Source: Brachybacterium sp. SGAir0954 (GTDB lineage: Bacteria > Actinomycetota > Actinomycetes > Actinomycetales > Dermabacteraceae). Taken from it: a stretch of 64,000 bases of DNA. The position numbers and the translations under genes were made by a program. A model generated the notes under the pieces. That model was not told the origin of the DNA and did no database searches. It saw only the letters and a list, made by a program, of their open reading frames with translations. Location of the stretch: the NCBI RefSeq assembly GCF_005490785.1, contig NZ_CP027295.1, forward strand, positions 1,054,001-1,118,000, read 5' to 3'. This document shows positions 34,063 to 44,000 of the stretch, piece after piece (the first letter of the stretch is position 1; every line of letters begins with the position of its first letter).

Positions 34063-35133
34063 ATGACTCCTCAGCGCCCACGCCCGACCCTCCGCGCCGC
34101 CGCCGCGGCCCTCGGACTCGCCCTGCTCGTGACCGGCTGCGTGCAGTCGGGCCGCACCAGCCATCCCGACAACTTCGAGGGGACGGTCTCCTGTCCGGTG
34201 GATCCCGATCCGTCGATCACCACGTCCGTGCGGATCGGCTGGCAGGCCATACCCAACGGCGACCTCGTCGTGAAGGACCTCGAGCTGCTCGAGACCTGCA
34301 TGCCGAACGCCAAGATCGCCTGGTCGAAGATGAACTCCGGCGGTGACGTGATCCAGGCCTTCGGCTCGAACTCCCTGGACATCTCGCAGGTCGGGTCGAG
34401 CCCCACGGTGAAGGCCGCGTCCCCGCCGCTGAACAGCGACCTCAAGGTTGTGTGGATCAGCGACGTGATCGGCGAGGCGGAGTCGCTCGTCGTCAAGGAC
34501 GAGAACGTCACCGAGCTGAAGGACCTCGAGGGCGGCACCATCGCCGTCCCCTTCGGGTCGACCAGCCATTACTCCCTGCTCACCGCGCTCGGCGAGGCTG
34601 GCCTGGACGGCAAGGTCCAGGTCATCAACCTCGCACCCGATGCGATCCTCGCGTCCTGGAACCAGGGCGAGATCGACGGCGCCTGGATCTGGGAGCCGAC
34701 CCTCTCCCAGCTCCTCAAGGACGGTCACACGATCACCTCGAGCGAGGAGACCGCGAAGGCCGGCGCTCCGACTTTCGACCTCGTCGCCGGGACGGGGAGC
34801 TTCGTGGAGGACAACCCCGATTTCATGAGGATGTGGACGATCGCCGAGGCGGAGGGGACCCGGATCATCCGCGAGGATCCCGACGCCGCCGCCACCTCGC
34901 TGGCCGTCCAGCTCGGGGTGGGGACCGAGGACGCGAAGGCGCTCCTGGCGGGATACACCTACCCGACCGCCGCCGAGCAGGCCGGTGAGGACTACTTCGG
35001 CGGCGGGATGGCGACGAGCCTGCAGGGCACCGCCGAGTTCCTCGCCGACCAGGGCGAGATCGATGCCGTCGCCGACCCGAAGGTCTACGCCGACATGCCC
35101 TACGCCGATGCGATCGAGGAGGCGGCGAAGTGA
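34063..35133 (+). CDS. ABC transporter substrate-binding lipoprotein (TauA-like)
   Basis: A 356-residue binding protein with a signal peptide ending in LLVTGC (acylated Cys26). The mature protein has the TauA/SsuA pattern VRIGWQAIPNGDLVVKD, SGGDVIQAFGSNSLDISQVGSSPTVKA and DLEGGTIAVPFGSTSHYSLL, then WNQGEIDGAWIWEPTLSQL. This last segment (D-G-A-W-W-E-P) is typical of taurine/aliphatic sulfonate binding proteins, so taurine is a fair guess. It lies 5 nt after the permease and overlaps the ATPase start by 4 nt. Confidence 0.9.
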   Translation: MTPQRPRPTLRAAAAALGLALLVTGCVQSGRTSHPDNFEGTVSCPVDPDPSITTSVRIGWQAIPNGDLVVKDLELLETCMPNAKIAWSKMNSGGDVIQAFGSNSLDISQVGSSPTVKAASPPLNSDLKVVWISDVIGEAESLVVKDENVTELKDLEGGTIAVPFGSTSHYSLLTALGEAGLDGKVQVINLAPDAILASWNQGEIDGAWIWEPTLSQLLKDGHTITSSEETAKAGAPTFDLVAGTGSFVEDNPDFMRMWTIAEAEGTRIIREDPDAAATSLAVQLGVGTEDAKALLAGYTYPTAAEQAGEDYFGGGMATSLQGTAEFLADQGEIDAVADPKVYADMPYADAIEEAAK

Positions 35134-35915
35134 CCGCCCAGGACACCGCCCCGCTGGTCACCCTCGACCAGGTCTCCCAGCGCTACGTCACCGACTCCGG
35201 GGACGTGGTCCACGCGCTCGCCGAGACCGACCTCGAGATCCCCGCCGGCCAGTTCGTCTGCGTCGTCGGCCCCTCGGGCTGCGGCAAGACGACCCTGCTG
35301 AAGATCCTCGCCGGGTTCCTCACCCCGAGCGGCGGCCGCGCGACCTACCGCGGGACCGAGATCACGCGGCCCGGCGCGGAGCGCGGCGTCGTGTTCCAGC
35401 AGCCGAACCTCTACCCCTGGTTCTCCGTGCGCGAGAACGTCGCGCTGGGCATGCGGATCCGCGGCATGAAGAAGCGGGACCGCGCCGAAAAGGCGCAGGA
35501 GTACCTGGACCTCGTGGGCCTCGGCGACTTCGGCGACGCGAAGCCGTACGAGCTCTCCGGCGGCATGCAGCAGCGCGCCCAGATCGCCCGTGTGCTCGCG
35601 AACGACTCCGACCTGGTGCTCATGGACGAGCCGTTCGGCGCGCTCGACGCGATCACCCGCGCCCGGCTGCAGGCGGACCTGCTCACCCTGCAGCGGGAGC
35701 AGCACCGGACGGTCTTCTTCATCACGCACGACGTGGACGAGGCCGTGTTCCTCGGCGACCGCGTGCTCGTCATGAGCGCGCGCCCCGGCCGGGTCGTGTT
35801 GGACCAGGAGATCAGCCTCTCCGCCCAGGCCGGGCACCAGCTGGGGGAGGAGATGCGACGCCTGCCGGATTTCATCGAGCTGCGGGAGCGCATCGCCGGC
35901 GCGATCGAGCACTGA
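35130..35915 (+). CDS. ABC transporter ATP-binding protein (TauB-like)
   Basis: A 261-residue ATPase completing the importer. Walker A is GPSGCGKTT (residues 47-55), the Q-loop FQQPNLYPWFSVREN, the signature LSGGMQQRAQIARVLA, Walker B LVLMDEPFGALD and the H-loop FFITHDVDEAVFL. The sequence around the Q-loop and DEPFGALDAITR is characteristic of the TauB/SsuB/NrtD group. GTG 35130 overlaps the binding-protein stop (GTGA). Confidence 0.94.
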   Translation: MTAQDTAPLVTLDQVSQRYVTDSGDVVHALAETDLEIPAGQFVCVVGPSGCGKTTLLKILAGFLTPSGGRATYRGTEITRPGAERGVVFQQPNLYPWFSVRENVALGMRIRGMKKRDRAEKAQEYLDLVGLGDFGDAKPYELSGGMQQRAQIARVLANDSDLVLMDEPFGALDAITRARLQADLLTLQREQHRTVFFITHDVDEAVFLGDRVLVMSARPGRVVLDQEISLSAQAGHQLGEEMRRLPDFIELRERIAGAIEH

Positions 35916-35981
35916 GGGCCTTCGCCGGCGGGAGCGTGAACGCCGGATGGACAACGAGGCATGACCAGGTAAAACATGGCG

Positions 35982-35996
35982 TGACCCGGGTGGTCA
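35982..35996. promoter_or_regulatory. Perfect short palindrome upstream of the glycan locus
   Basis: TGACC-N5-GGTCA lies in the 178-bp gap before the first glycosyltransferase gene, about 50 bp upstream of a possible -10 box TATGCT (36044-36049; a TTGAGC lies 14 nt before it, a spacing too short to be convincing). It could be an operator for the 36-53 kb operon. Confidence 0.35.
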
Positions 35997-36093
35997 TACT
36001 CTCTCCCCGCCGCCGGGCCTGAGTTGAGCCTGGGAGCGATAGGTATGCTTCCGGAGGCCCTTGTATGCAAACTTCCCACCGGATCGGAGGACC

Positions 36094-37890
36094 GTGCCGA
36101 GCTCGCGCCACCTTCTTCGGAATGCACGACTCCTCGTGCAGGCCGCGGCGCAGCATCTGCTCGACGACCCGGCCCTCCTCGCGATCCAGGTGAGCCGGAG
36201 ACTCCCCATGGGAGCGCGGCGCCGGATCGGCCAGGGCCTTCGCAGCACCGCCGCCCGGGTGCCGCGCGGTGACGGCGTGGCCGCCCTGGGAGCCTTCATG
36301 GCTGGGGACGAGACCGCCGCGCTGCAGCACCTCACCGCCGCCCGAGCCGAGGGATCCCGCACCGCCGGCGAGGTCGCGGTGCTCCTGGACCGCACCGATC
36401 TGCTCCCCGCGAGCGCCCCCGCGAGCACCCGAGCCCGCGCCCTGTGGGCCGAGGGCGACCTCAGCGGCGCCGTGGAGTCCCTCGATGCGGCAGGTCGTGG
36501 GGGCACGCCCCAGGCGCGGCGCCTGCGCAGCGAGCTCGAGCTCCTCGAGGACGGCCACCGCCTCCACGCTCCCTGCCTGGGCGATCAGGACCTCTCCCCT
36601 CAGGGTGAGCCCCTCCGGGTGCTGCACCTCATCACGAACTCCCTGCCGCACACGCAGTCCGGCTACGCCCTGCGCACCCACAACATCCTCACCGCCCTCG
36701 CCGCTCAGGGGATCGAGTCGCTCGCCCTGACCCGCACCGGATACCCCGTCATGGTGGGCAAGCCGCTGTGCGAGGACGAAGACGTGATCGACGGGATCCG
36801 CTACCGCCGCACGCTGCCGGCGACTCTCGGCACCACCCCGGAGGAGCGCCTGGACCAGGAGGTCGCCGAGGCGCTGCGCCTCGTCGCCGAGTTCCGACCC
36901 CACGTGCTGCACGCGACCACCGACTACCGCAACGCCCTGGTCGCCCAGGCCGTCAGCGCGACCACCGGGCTCCCGTGGATCTTCGAGGTCCGCGGCCTCA
37001 TGGAGCAGACCTGGATCGCCTCCCACCGCAGCGAGGGGACCCGCGCCGTGGCCGCCCGCTCGCAGAAGGTGCGCCGCATCGCCGAGACCGAGGCGTCGCT
37101 CGCCCGCGAGGCCGGCGCCGTGGTGACGCTCAGCCGGACCATGGCGGACGTGCTCGTGGAGCGGGGGGTGCCCGCGGAGAAGATCTCGGTGGTCCCGAAC
37201 GGTATCGACCTGTCTCCGGAGCGAGGCGCGTCGAGCCCTCAGGAGGCGCGTCGACTGATCGAGGTGCCGTTCCCTGCCGATGCACTCGTCGTCGGCGCGG
37301 TGAGCGCCGTCGTCGACTACGAAGGCTTCGACGTGCTCATCCGTGCTGTCGCCTCGCTCCTCCACTCGTCCTCGGCTCCGCGCGAGGTCGTCGATCGTCT
37401 GCACGTCATGATCGCCGGGGACGGAACCGCTGCCCCGGGACTGGCCGAGCTGTCGGCGCGCCTCGGCGTTGCGGAGAGGGTTCATCTGCCGGGCCGGATC
37501 CCGCGAGCGGAGGCACGCGCATGGGTCGAGGCCCTCGACGTGGTCGTCGTCCCTCGCGTCGATCGCGAGGTGACCCGATCCGTCACGCCGCAGAAGCCGG
37601 TCGAAGCGATGTCGATTCCCCGCCCTGTCGTCGTGAGCGATCTGCCGGCTCTGCGAGAGACGGTGACGGACGGCGACGGCGCTCTTGCCGCGATGATGGT
37701 CCCTCCCGGGGACCCGGAGTCCTTGGCCGCGGTGATCCTGACGCTCCTCGAGGATTCGGACCTCCGCGCGACACTTGCCGCGGAAGGCCAACGGGTGGCA
37801 TCTTCTCGGACCTGGTCGTCGTTGATGGGACGATACGGCGTGCTGTATTCAGAGCTGATGAGAGCGGGAGGTGTGGCCGATGCGCGGTGA
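36094..37890 (+). CDS. GT4 glycosyltransferase with helical N-terminal domain
   Basis: A 598-residue protein, first gene of the glycan locus. Residues 1-165 are mainly helical, Ala/Arg-rich and contain repeat-like segments (DETAALQHLTAARAEG, EGDLSGAVESLDAAG) that resemble TPR units. The GT-B domain starts near residue 170 (LRVLHLITNSLPHTQSGYALRTHNIL) and has ISVVPNGIDL, AVVDYEGFDVLIRAV and VVPRVDREVTRSVTPQKPVEAMS, a variant of the donor-site loop. The S-GY-x-RT motif is shared with two other GT4 proteins of the locus. GTG 36094 has GGAGG very close by; a TTG at 36061 is an alternative. It overlaps the exporter permease gene by 11 nt. Confidence 0.85.
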   Translation: MPSSRHLLRNARLLVQAAAQHLLDDPALLAIQVSRRLPMGARRRIGQGLRSTAARVPRGDGVAALGAFMAGDETAALQHLTAARAEGSRTAGEVAVLLDRTDLLPASAPASTRARALWAEGDLSGAVESLDAAGRGGTPQARRLRSELELLEDGHRLHAPCLGDQDLSPQGEPLRVLHLITNSLPHTQSGYALRTHNILTALAAQGIESLALTRTGYPVMVGKPLCEDEDVIDGIRYRRTLPATLGTTPEERLDQEVAEALRLVAEFRPHVLHATTDYRNALVAQAVSATTGLPWIFEVRGLMEQTWIASHRSEGTRAVAARSQKVRRIAETEASLAREAGAVVTLSRTMADVLVERGVPAEKISVVPNGIDLSPERGASSPQEARRLIEVPFPADALVVGAVSAVVDYEGFDVLIRAVASLLHSSSAPREVVDRLHVMIAGDGTAAPGLAELSARLGVAERVHLPGRIPRAEARAWVEALDVVVVPRVDREVTRSVTPQKPVEAMSIPRPVVVSDLPALRETVTDGDGALAAMMVPPGDPESLAAVILTLLEDSDLRATLAAEGQRVASSRTWSSLMGRYGVLYSELMRAGGVADAR

Positions 37891-38773
37891 CACACGAGCC
37901 GCTGAACAGATCACCGGCGCCCTCGAGTCGAGAGGGATGCTGGTCGAGAACCTGTCGCCGGTCGGTGTCCGACCCGGGATCGGCGAGTATCTCGCCCAGC
38001 TCTGGGAACGTCGACACTTCATCTGGATGGACGCCCGGCACCGGGTGGCGACTCAGAACAGCAGGAACCGGCTGGGGAGTCTGTGGCTCGTTCTCAAGCC
38101 GATGCTCGACGCGGTCATGTACTTCGTCGTCTTCGTCCTGATCCTGGGCGTCACACGCAACATGGAGAACTACGCCGCATACGTGATCATCGGCGTCATG
38201 ATGTTCCGCTCGACGATGAGGAGCATCGGCCAGGGAGCGAACACCCTCCAGTCCGGCAAGGCGATGATCAGAGCATTCTCGTTCCCCCGCGCGTCGTTGG
38301 CGATCTCCGCGGAGATCAGGGACGCGCTGCAGATGACATATGCCGTCGCGACGATGCTCGTGATGATCGTGATCATCCCCCCGCACGTCTTCCCTGCGGT
38401 CACCTGGCTGCTGGTGCCGGTCGTCTTCCTGATGCAGTTCTTCCTGAATTTGGGGATCACCTTCTGCATGGCGAGGATCGGGCAGCTCTTCCCCGACACG
38501 ACGCAACTCATGACGTTCGCGGGTCGATTCCTCATGTACGGGTCGGGGGTGCTCTTCCCCGTCGAGCGCTTCCTGACGCATCCGATCGCGATGGCGCTGA
38601 TCACGGCCAATCCGATCTATCACATGCTCGCTCTCTACCGGGGGCTGCTCATGGATCACGTCATTCCCCCCGCCGAGCACTGGGCCATTCTGGGCGGCTG
38701 GGCATGTGGGCTGACGGTGATCGGCTTCCTGTTCTTCTGGCAGGGGGAGGAGAGCTATGGCTCCGGACAGTGA
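37880..38773 (+). CDS. Polysaccharide ABC-2 exporter permease (Wzm/TagG-like)
   Basis: A 297-residue permease with six hydrophobic segments and the cytoplasmic LWERRHFIWMDARHRVATQNSRNRLGSLWLVLKPMLDAVMYF entry, which is typical of O-antigen and teichoic-acid exporters (Wzm, TagG). GGGAGG lies 8 nt before ATG 37880. The ATPase gene starts 17 nt before its stop. Together they should carry an undecaprenyl-linked glycan across the membrane, and this defines the locus as an ABC-dependent surface polymer pathway. Confidence 0.92.
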   Translation: MRGDTRAAEQITGALESRGMLVENLSPVGVRPGIGEYLAQLWERRHFIWMDARHRVATQNSRNRLGSLWLVLKPMLDAVMYFVVFVLILGVTRNMENYAAYVIIGVMMFRSTMRSIGQGANTLQSGKAMIRAFSFPRASLAISAEIRDALQMTYAVATMLVMIVIIPPHVFPAVTWLLVPVVFLMQFFLNLGITFCMARIGQLFPDTTQLMTFAGRFLMYGSGVLFPVERFLTHPIAMALITANPIYHMLALYRGLLMDHVIPPAEHWAILGGWACGLTVIGFLFFWQGEESYGSGQ

Positions 38774-39803
38774 GCAGACGGAGGCGCCTGAAGAGAGGTG
38801 GCACGCTCCGGATCACACGCCGGTGACAGTGGTCGCCCAGAATCTTCGGATGCGATACCGGGTTCTGCGCACGGATCGCACCCCGCGTCCTGGGGTGAGA
38901 GGTCTTCTGACCCGGCGTCAGAGGGTCAGCGTCTCCGCACTCCGAGGGGTTTCCTTCGTCGCGCGATCCGGCGAGTTCATCGGGATCATCGGACGGAACG
39001 GTTCGGGGAAGTCCACGCTCCTGCGCACCCTCGCCGGGTTGGAAGCACCGAGCTCCGGCACAGTCCTGACCTCCGCGAAGCCTGCGCTGCTCGGCGTTAG
39101 CGCGGCTCTCATCCCGGAGCTGACCGGGGCGGAGAACGTGAAGCTCGGGGCTCTCGCCATGGGCCTCTCGCCGGCCAGGGCCGATGAGATCTTCGAGTCG
39201 GTCGTCGAGCTCTCGGCCCTCGGCGAATCCATCGATCTCCCGATGAAGACGTATTCCTCCGGGATGGGCGCGCGACTGAAGTTCGCGATCTCGCTCGCTG
39301 CTGATCCGTCGATCCTCATGATCGACGAGGCGCTCGCGACAGGCGACGCCACGTTCACCGAGCGATCTCGCCGTGCCATGGACGGGCTGCTCGAACGTGC
39401 GGGAACCGTGTTCCTCGTCAATCACGCCGCTCAGACCATCGAGAACATGTGCTCGCGGGCCATCTGGATGGAACGAGGTCAGGTGGTCATCGACGGCGAC
39501 GCGGTGGAGGTCGCCCGCAAGTACCGCTGGTTCGCCCACAACCTCGCTCAGGGTGACGAGGACAAGGCGGCCTCCCTCCTGAGGGATGCGGTGCTCGAAG
39601 GGGAGGAACAGCGGCGCGCCACACAGCTGCTCGTCGCCCCGTCTGACGAGAGCCCGTCCGCAGCCGGAGTCCCCGAGCTGGAGCCCGACCCCTTCACCAA
39701 GGTCTACGACAAGAAGTCACTGTCGCCCAGACGGACCTTCCCCTCCACCATCCTTCCCGACGACAATCCCTCCCCCCATCAGCGACCCAGGAGTTCTTCA
39801 TGA
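38757..39803 (+). CDS. Polysaccharide ABC exporter ATPase (Wzt/TagH-like)
   Basis: A 348-residue ATPase. Walker A is GRNGSGKST (residues 79-87), the signature YSSGMGARLKFAISLA is the form seen in Wzt/TagH rather than LSGGQ, and Walker B is ILMIDEALATGD. The C-terminal 100 residues are hydrophilic and proline-rich and do not look like the carbohydrate-binding domain of some Wzt proteins, so chain-end recognition by the ATPase is unlikely. GGGGGAGGAG precedes ATG 38757. Its stop overlaps the wecB start by 4 nt. Confidence 0.93.
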   Translation: MAPDSEQTEAPEERWHAPDHTPVTVVAQNLRMRYRVLRTDRTPRPGVRGLLTRRQRVSVSALRGVSFVARSGEFIGIIGRNGSGKSTLLRTLAGLEAPSSGTVLTSAKPALLGVSAALIPELTGAENVKLGALAMGLSPARADEIFESVVELSALGESIDLPMKTYSSGMGARLKFAISLAADPSILMIDEALATGDATFTERSRRAMDGLLERAGTVFLVNHAAQTIENMCSRAIWMERGQVVIDGDAVEVARKYRWFAHNLAQGDEDKAASLLRDAVLEGEEQRRATQLLVAPSDESPSAAGVPELEPDPFTKVYDKKSLSPRRTFPSTILPDDNPSPHQRPRSSS

Positions 39804-40972
39804 CCCTCCGCATCATGACCATCTACGGCACCCGCCCCGAGGCGATCAAGGTGGCGCCGATCATCAAGGCGATCGAGGCCGCTGACGACCTCGAGTCCGT
39901 CACCGTCGTCACCGGCCAGCACCGCGAGATGCTGGACCAGGTCAACACCATGTTCGAGATCGTCCCCGACCACGACATGAACATCATGAGTGCGGGCCAG
40001 TCCCTCAACACGATCGTCGCCAAGGTGATCGCCGGTGTCGACGAGATCCTCGAGGCCGAGAAGCCCGACGCGGTGATCGTCCAGGGCGACACGTCCACCG
40101 TGATGGGTGCCGCCGTGGCCTCCTTCAACCGCCAGATCCCGGTCATCCACCTCGAGGCCGGGCTCCGGTCGGGTGACATCAACTCTCCCTTCCCGGAGGA
40201 GGCGAACCGCAAGCTCACCAGCCAGATCGCGGCGCTCCACCTCGCCCCCACGGACACCTCGAAGTCGAATCTCACCCGCGAGGCCGTGAGCGAGAACGAC
40301 GTCGTCATCACCGGCAACTCGGTCATCGACACGCTGATGTTCGCGACCGAGAACCTCGAGGTGCACTTCGAGGATTTGCGCCTCGAGCGGCTGCAGAAGG
40401 ACAAGGAGGCGGGTGCTGCCGGTCGGGTGCTCCTCGTGACTGCTCACCGCCGCGAGAACCTGGGCTCGGCCATGGAGGACATCGGGGCGGCCATCGCGGA
40501 GATCGCGCGCAAGTACCCGGATCTCACCATCGTGTTCCCGATCCACAAGAACCCGAAGGTCCGTGCCGCGATCCGTCCCGCCGTCGAGGGCCTCGACAAC
40601 GTCGTGCTCATCGAACCGCTGGCCTACGCGGAGTTCACCCGCGCCCTCAGCCTCGCCGATGTGGTCCTCACCGACTCGGGCGGCGTGCAGGAGGAGGCGC
40701 CGAGCCTCGGCAAGCCCGTGCTGGTCATGCGTGAGAACACCGAGCGCCCGGAGGCCGTCGTCGCCGGCACGGTGAAGCTCATCGGCACCCACAAGCAGCG
40801 TCTCGTCGACGAGGTCTCTCTGCTGCTGGACTCCGAGGAGGCGTACGCGGGCATGGCCAACGCCGTGAATCCTTACGGCGACGGCAAGGCATCGGAGCGC
40901 ACCGTCGCCGCGATCCGTTGGAAGTTCACCGGTGGTGAGCGACCGGAGGACTTCGGCGACGGAATCGCCTGA
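39800..40972 (+). CDS. wecB: UDP-N-acetylglucosamine 2-epimerase (non-hydrolysing)
   Basis: A 390-residue epimerase converting UDP-GlcNAc to UDP-ManNAc. It opens with RIMTIYGTRPEAIKVAPI and has QGDTSTVMGAAVASFNRQIPVIHLEAGLRSG, then the C-terminal UDP site LTDSGGVQEEAPSLGKPVLVMRENTERPE. All are hallmarks of the family. With the wecC gene at 60 kb it provides UDP-ManNAcA. ATG 39800 overlaps the exporter ATPase stop (ATGA), tying sugar supply to export. Confidence 0.97.
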   Translation: MTLRIMTIYGTRPEAIKVAPIIKAIEAADDLESVTVVTGQHREMLDQVNTMFEIVPDHDMNIMSAGQSLNTIVAKVIAGVDEILEAEKPDAVIVQGDTSTVMGAAVASFNRQIPVIHLEAGLRSGDINSPFPEEANRKLTSQIAALHLAPTDTSKSNLTREAVSENDVVITGNSVIDTLMFATENLEVHFEDLRLERLQKDKEAGAAGRVLLVTAHRRENLGSAMEDIGAAIAEIARKYPDLTIVFPIHKNPKVRAAIRPAVEGLDNVVLIEPLAYAEFTRALSLADVVLTDSGGVQEEAPSLGKPVLVMRENTERPEAVVAGTVKLIGTHKQRLVDEVSLLLDSEEAYAGMANAVNPYGDGKASERTVAAIRWKFTGGERPEDFGDGIA

Positions 40973-41014
40973 CCGAGACCGCCGAGACACGATCGAACTG
41001 CAGAACGAGGACCC

Positions 41015-44000
41015 ATGCGAGCAAGACTTCGGACATTGACCCTGGTGGCAGGAGCGGGCGCTGCGATCGTGCTCGTCCTGCTGGTGATCGCAGCAGCGAC
41101 GGGCGCGGCCGCGGTCGCCGTGATCGCAGGGGTCCTCGGACTCATCGGCATCGTCGCCGGATGCATCGTCCTTCCCCGGATCCTCGAATCCTTCACCGCG
41201 GCGACCGATCGACTGTCGACGCGGGCGAAGAACCTCGAGGCACGGACCGGGACGCTCGCGGAACGCGCTGATGCCGGGGAAGCGCGCACAGGAACGCTGG
41301 AAGATTTCGCGGCGAGCATCGACGGGAAGGCGGACGAGCTCGGGGAAAGGCTCGGCACTCTCGACGCGCAGGCACAGGTCCTCGAGCGGCGTGCTGATCA
41401 GCAGCACGAGCGCATCGGCAGGGCGGTTCGGACGGTGGGCACGGTCTCCGCGAGGGAGAAGGGCACTCGTGCCCTGCTCGACAGCGTGGAGGAGCGCCTC
41501 ACGGGAACTCGCGGCGACCTCGACCAGCTCTCCGGCCGCCTCGACGCGCAGGAGGCAACGACTGAGCGGAGCCGCAAGGACGTCCAGATCCTGCGCTCCC
41601 GAGTGCCCGCTGGTTTCCTCGATCCCGTCGAGAAGCAGCTGATGGACCTGCGCGGCACGTCGCGTGAGGCCCTGCGGTCGACGTTCGAGTCCGCTGTCCA
41701 GCTTGGACGGGATCCCCGCGAGGTGATCTCCGAGCGGTTGGCGCATCGGCTGTTCAAGGACTACCTCGATCGCGAGGAGTTCCTCCGGCTGCGACCGCTC
41801 ATCGAGAACTTCGACGTCCTGGAGAAGCAGAGCCTCACGACGCTGAGGGCTGTGTACCGATTCTTCCGCTCGTCCGGATATTGGGATCTGGCCGCGCTCG
41901 CTGTCGCGCAGGTGCACGCCAAGTCGAAGCGGGAGAACGACGCCCTGGCCGTGGCGAAGATCGAGCACGAGATCGAGCTCTTCTCTCGGCCGGCCCTCGT
42001 GCGGCCGACGCTTCCTCCGGGCGACGCCTACGATCCGTCGGGCCCGATCCTCCACATGGTGGGCAGGGTGCTGCCGGAGACGCAGACCGGTTACACGCTC
42101 CGAACCCAGTACACGGCTCTGGCGCAGGCTCGGAAGGGCCTGCCCGTTGCGATCGTCGGCCAGGCCGGGATCACGGAGAACGCCGTCGAGTCCGTGGAGC
42201 ACTATGAGTTCCAGGGGATCGACTACTACCTGCTGCCCGGTCCGGCGCGGAACACGATGCTCATCGACGAGTGGTTGGCGCGCAACATGCTCGAGCTGGC
42301 GGAGCTCGTGCGCGAGTTGAAGCCCAGCATCCTGCACGCCCAGTCGGACTTCTTCAATGCCCTGATCATCGACGTCGTCGGCAAGGCATACGGGATCCCC
42401 ACGGTGTACGAATCCCGAGGTTTCTGGGAGGAGTCCTGGCTCTCCAGGACCATCACGGCCAACCAGTGGGGCGAGAAGGCGGACTCCCTCTTCTCCATGT
42501 ACGGTCTGCCCGCCGCGTACACGCTCCGGAAGCACGCGGAGGAGGTGGCACGGCTCCAGCCCGACCACGTCTTCACGCTCGCCGAGGTCATGCGCGACCA
42601 CATCCTGACCTCCGCCGACGGCCTCATCCCCGGGGACGGGGTGTCGATCGTGCCCAATGCCGTCGAGGCCGAGAACTTCCCGGTCCAGGCGCCGAACGAC
42701 GACCTCAAGCGAGAGATCGGGATCCCCGACGACGCAGTCGTCATCGGCTACATCTCCTCCATCGTCGAGTACGAGGGCATCGACACGCTGCTCGACGCGT
42801 ACCACATGGCCAGGGCGCACACCGGGCGATCCATCTGCCTCCTCCTCGTCGGGGACGGCGACTATCTCCCGACGCTCAAGGCGCATGCGGAATCCCAGGG
42901 AATCCAGGACGTGTTCTTCACCGGGCGCGTTCCGCACGAGCAGGTGCTCGACTACTACGGGCTCATCGACCTCTTCGTCGTTCCCCGGAAGGCATCGCAG
43001 GTCTCGGACCTCGTGACCCCGCTGAAGCCTTTCGAGGCCTTCTCGACGGGACGCGCCGTCGTCCTCTCCGACGTCGGTGCCCTGAAGGAGATCGCGCGAC
43101 AGTCCGATGCCGTGGAGCTGTTCCGGGCCGGAGACGCCGAGGACCTCGCACGTCGCATCGCCGCACTGGTCGACGATCCCGAGCGTCGTGCCGACCTGAG
43201 CCGACGTGCGGCGCGCTGGGTCCGCAACCATCGATCGTGGGACGGGAACGTGAACGAGTACTACCGCGTCTACAAGAAGCTCGGATTCGCGGGGGAGGAC
43301 AACCTCCTGGTCGAGTCCGAGCTCGCTCTGGACGACCGGGGTACCAATCCCGGTGAGCTCCTGGAGAGCCTGCGATCGGCGACGGCACCGGGCCTCAAGG
43401 GCTGGTTCACCATCCAGGACATCCGACAGTCGGGAGCATCGATCCTGGAGGACGGCTGGCGCTTCGCGAGCTTCGAGCCGGTCAAGGTGGCTTCCATCGA
43501 GGACTGGGCGCACTACGGGAGCGAGCACCGGTCGTGGGGATTCCATCTGCACGCCTGGGAGTTCATGGACCCGCTGCTGCGGGCCTTCGACGAGACGCGC
43601 GACGAGCACTGGCTGCGCGAGGGCGTGCGCATCGCCCTGGGGTGGATCGCGATCCATCGTGGTGCGGACGACGAGTCCGACCCGATGGCGTGGTACGACA
43701 TGTCCCAGTCCCTGCGGACGCCTCGCCTCTTCTCGCTCCTGCGTCGAGCCGCGGAGATCGACAGCATGCGGGACGAGGCCGTGATCCTCGCCGAGGCATT
43801 CGCCTGGCATCTCGATGAGCTGCACAAGCCCCGTGCGTACAACCCGAACAACAACCACGGCTTCTACACCGCGGTCTCACAGGTGCACGCCGCCAAGTAC
43901 GGCTGGATGTTCCCGGACGCCGAGGCGACGGCGGTCGAGGGCCGGCAGCGGCTCGCAGAGATGGCGACGTCGCAGTTCGCCCGCGACGGTGTCCATCTTG

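Noticed and set aside
39779-43858. Antisense open frame of 1359 codons across wecB and the GT4-lyase gene
   Set aside because: High-G+C third positions of the real genes leave the opposite frame open. The translation has no family motif, and the plus-strand products are clear homologues.
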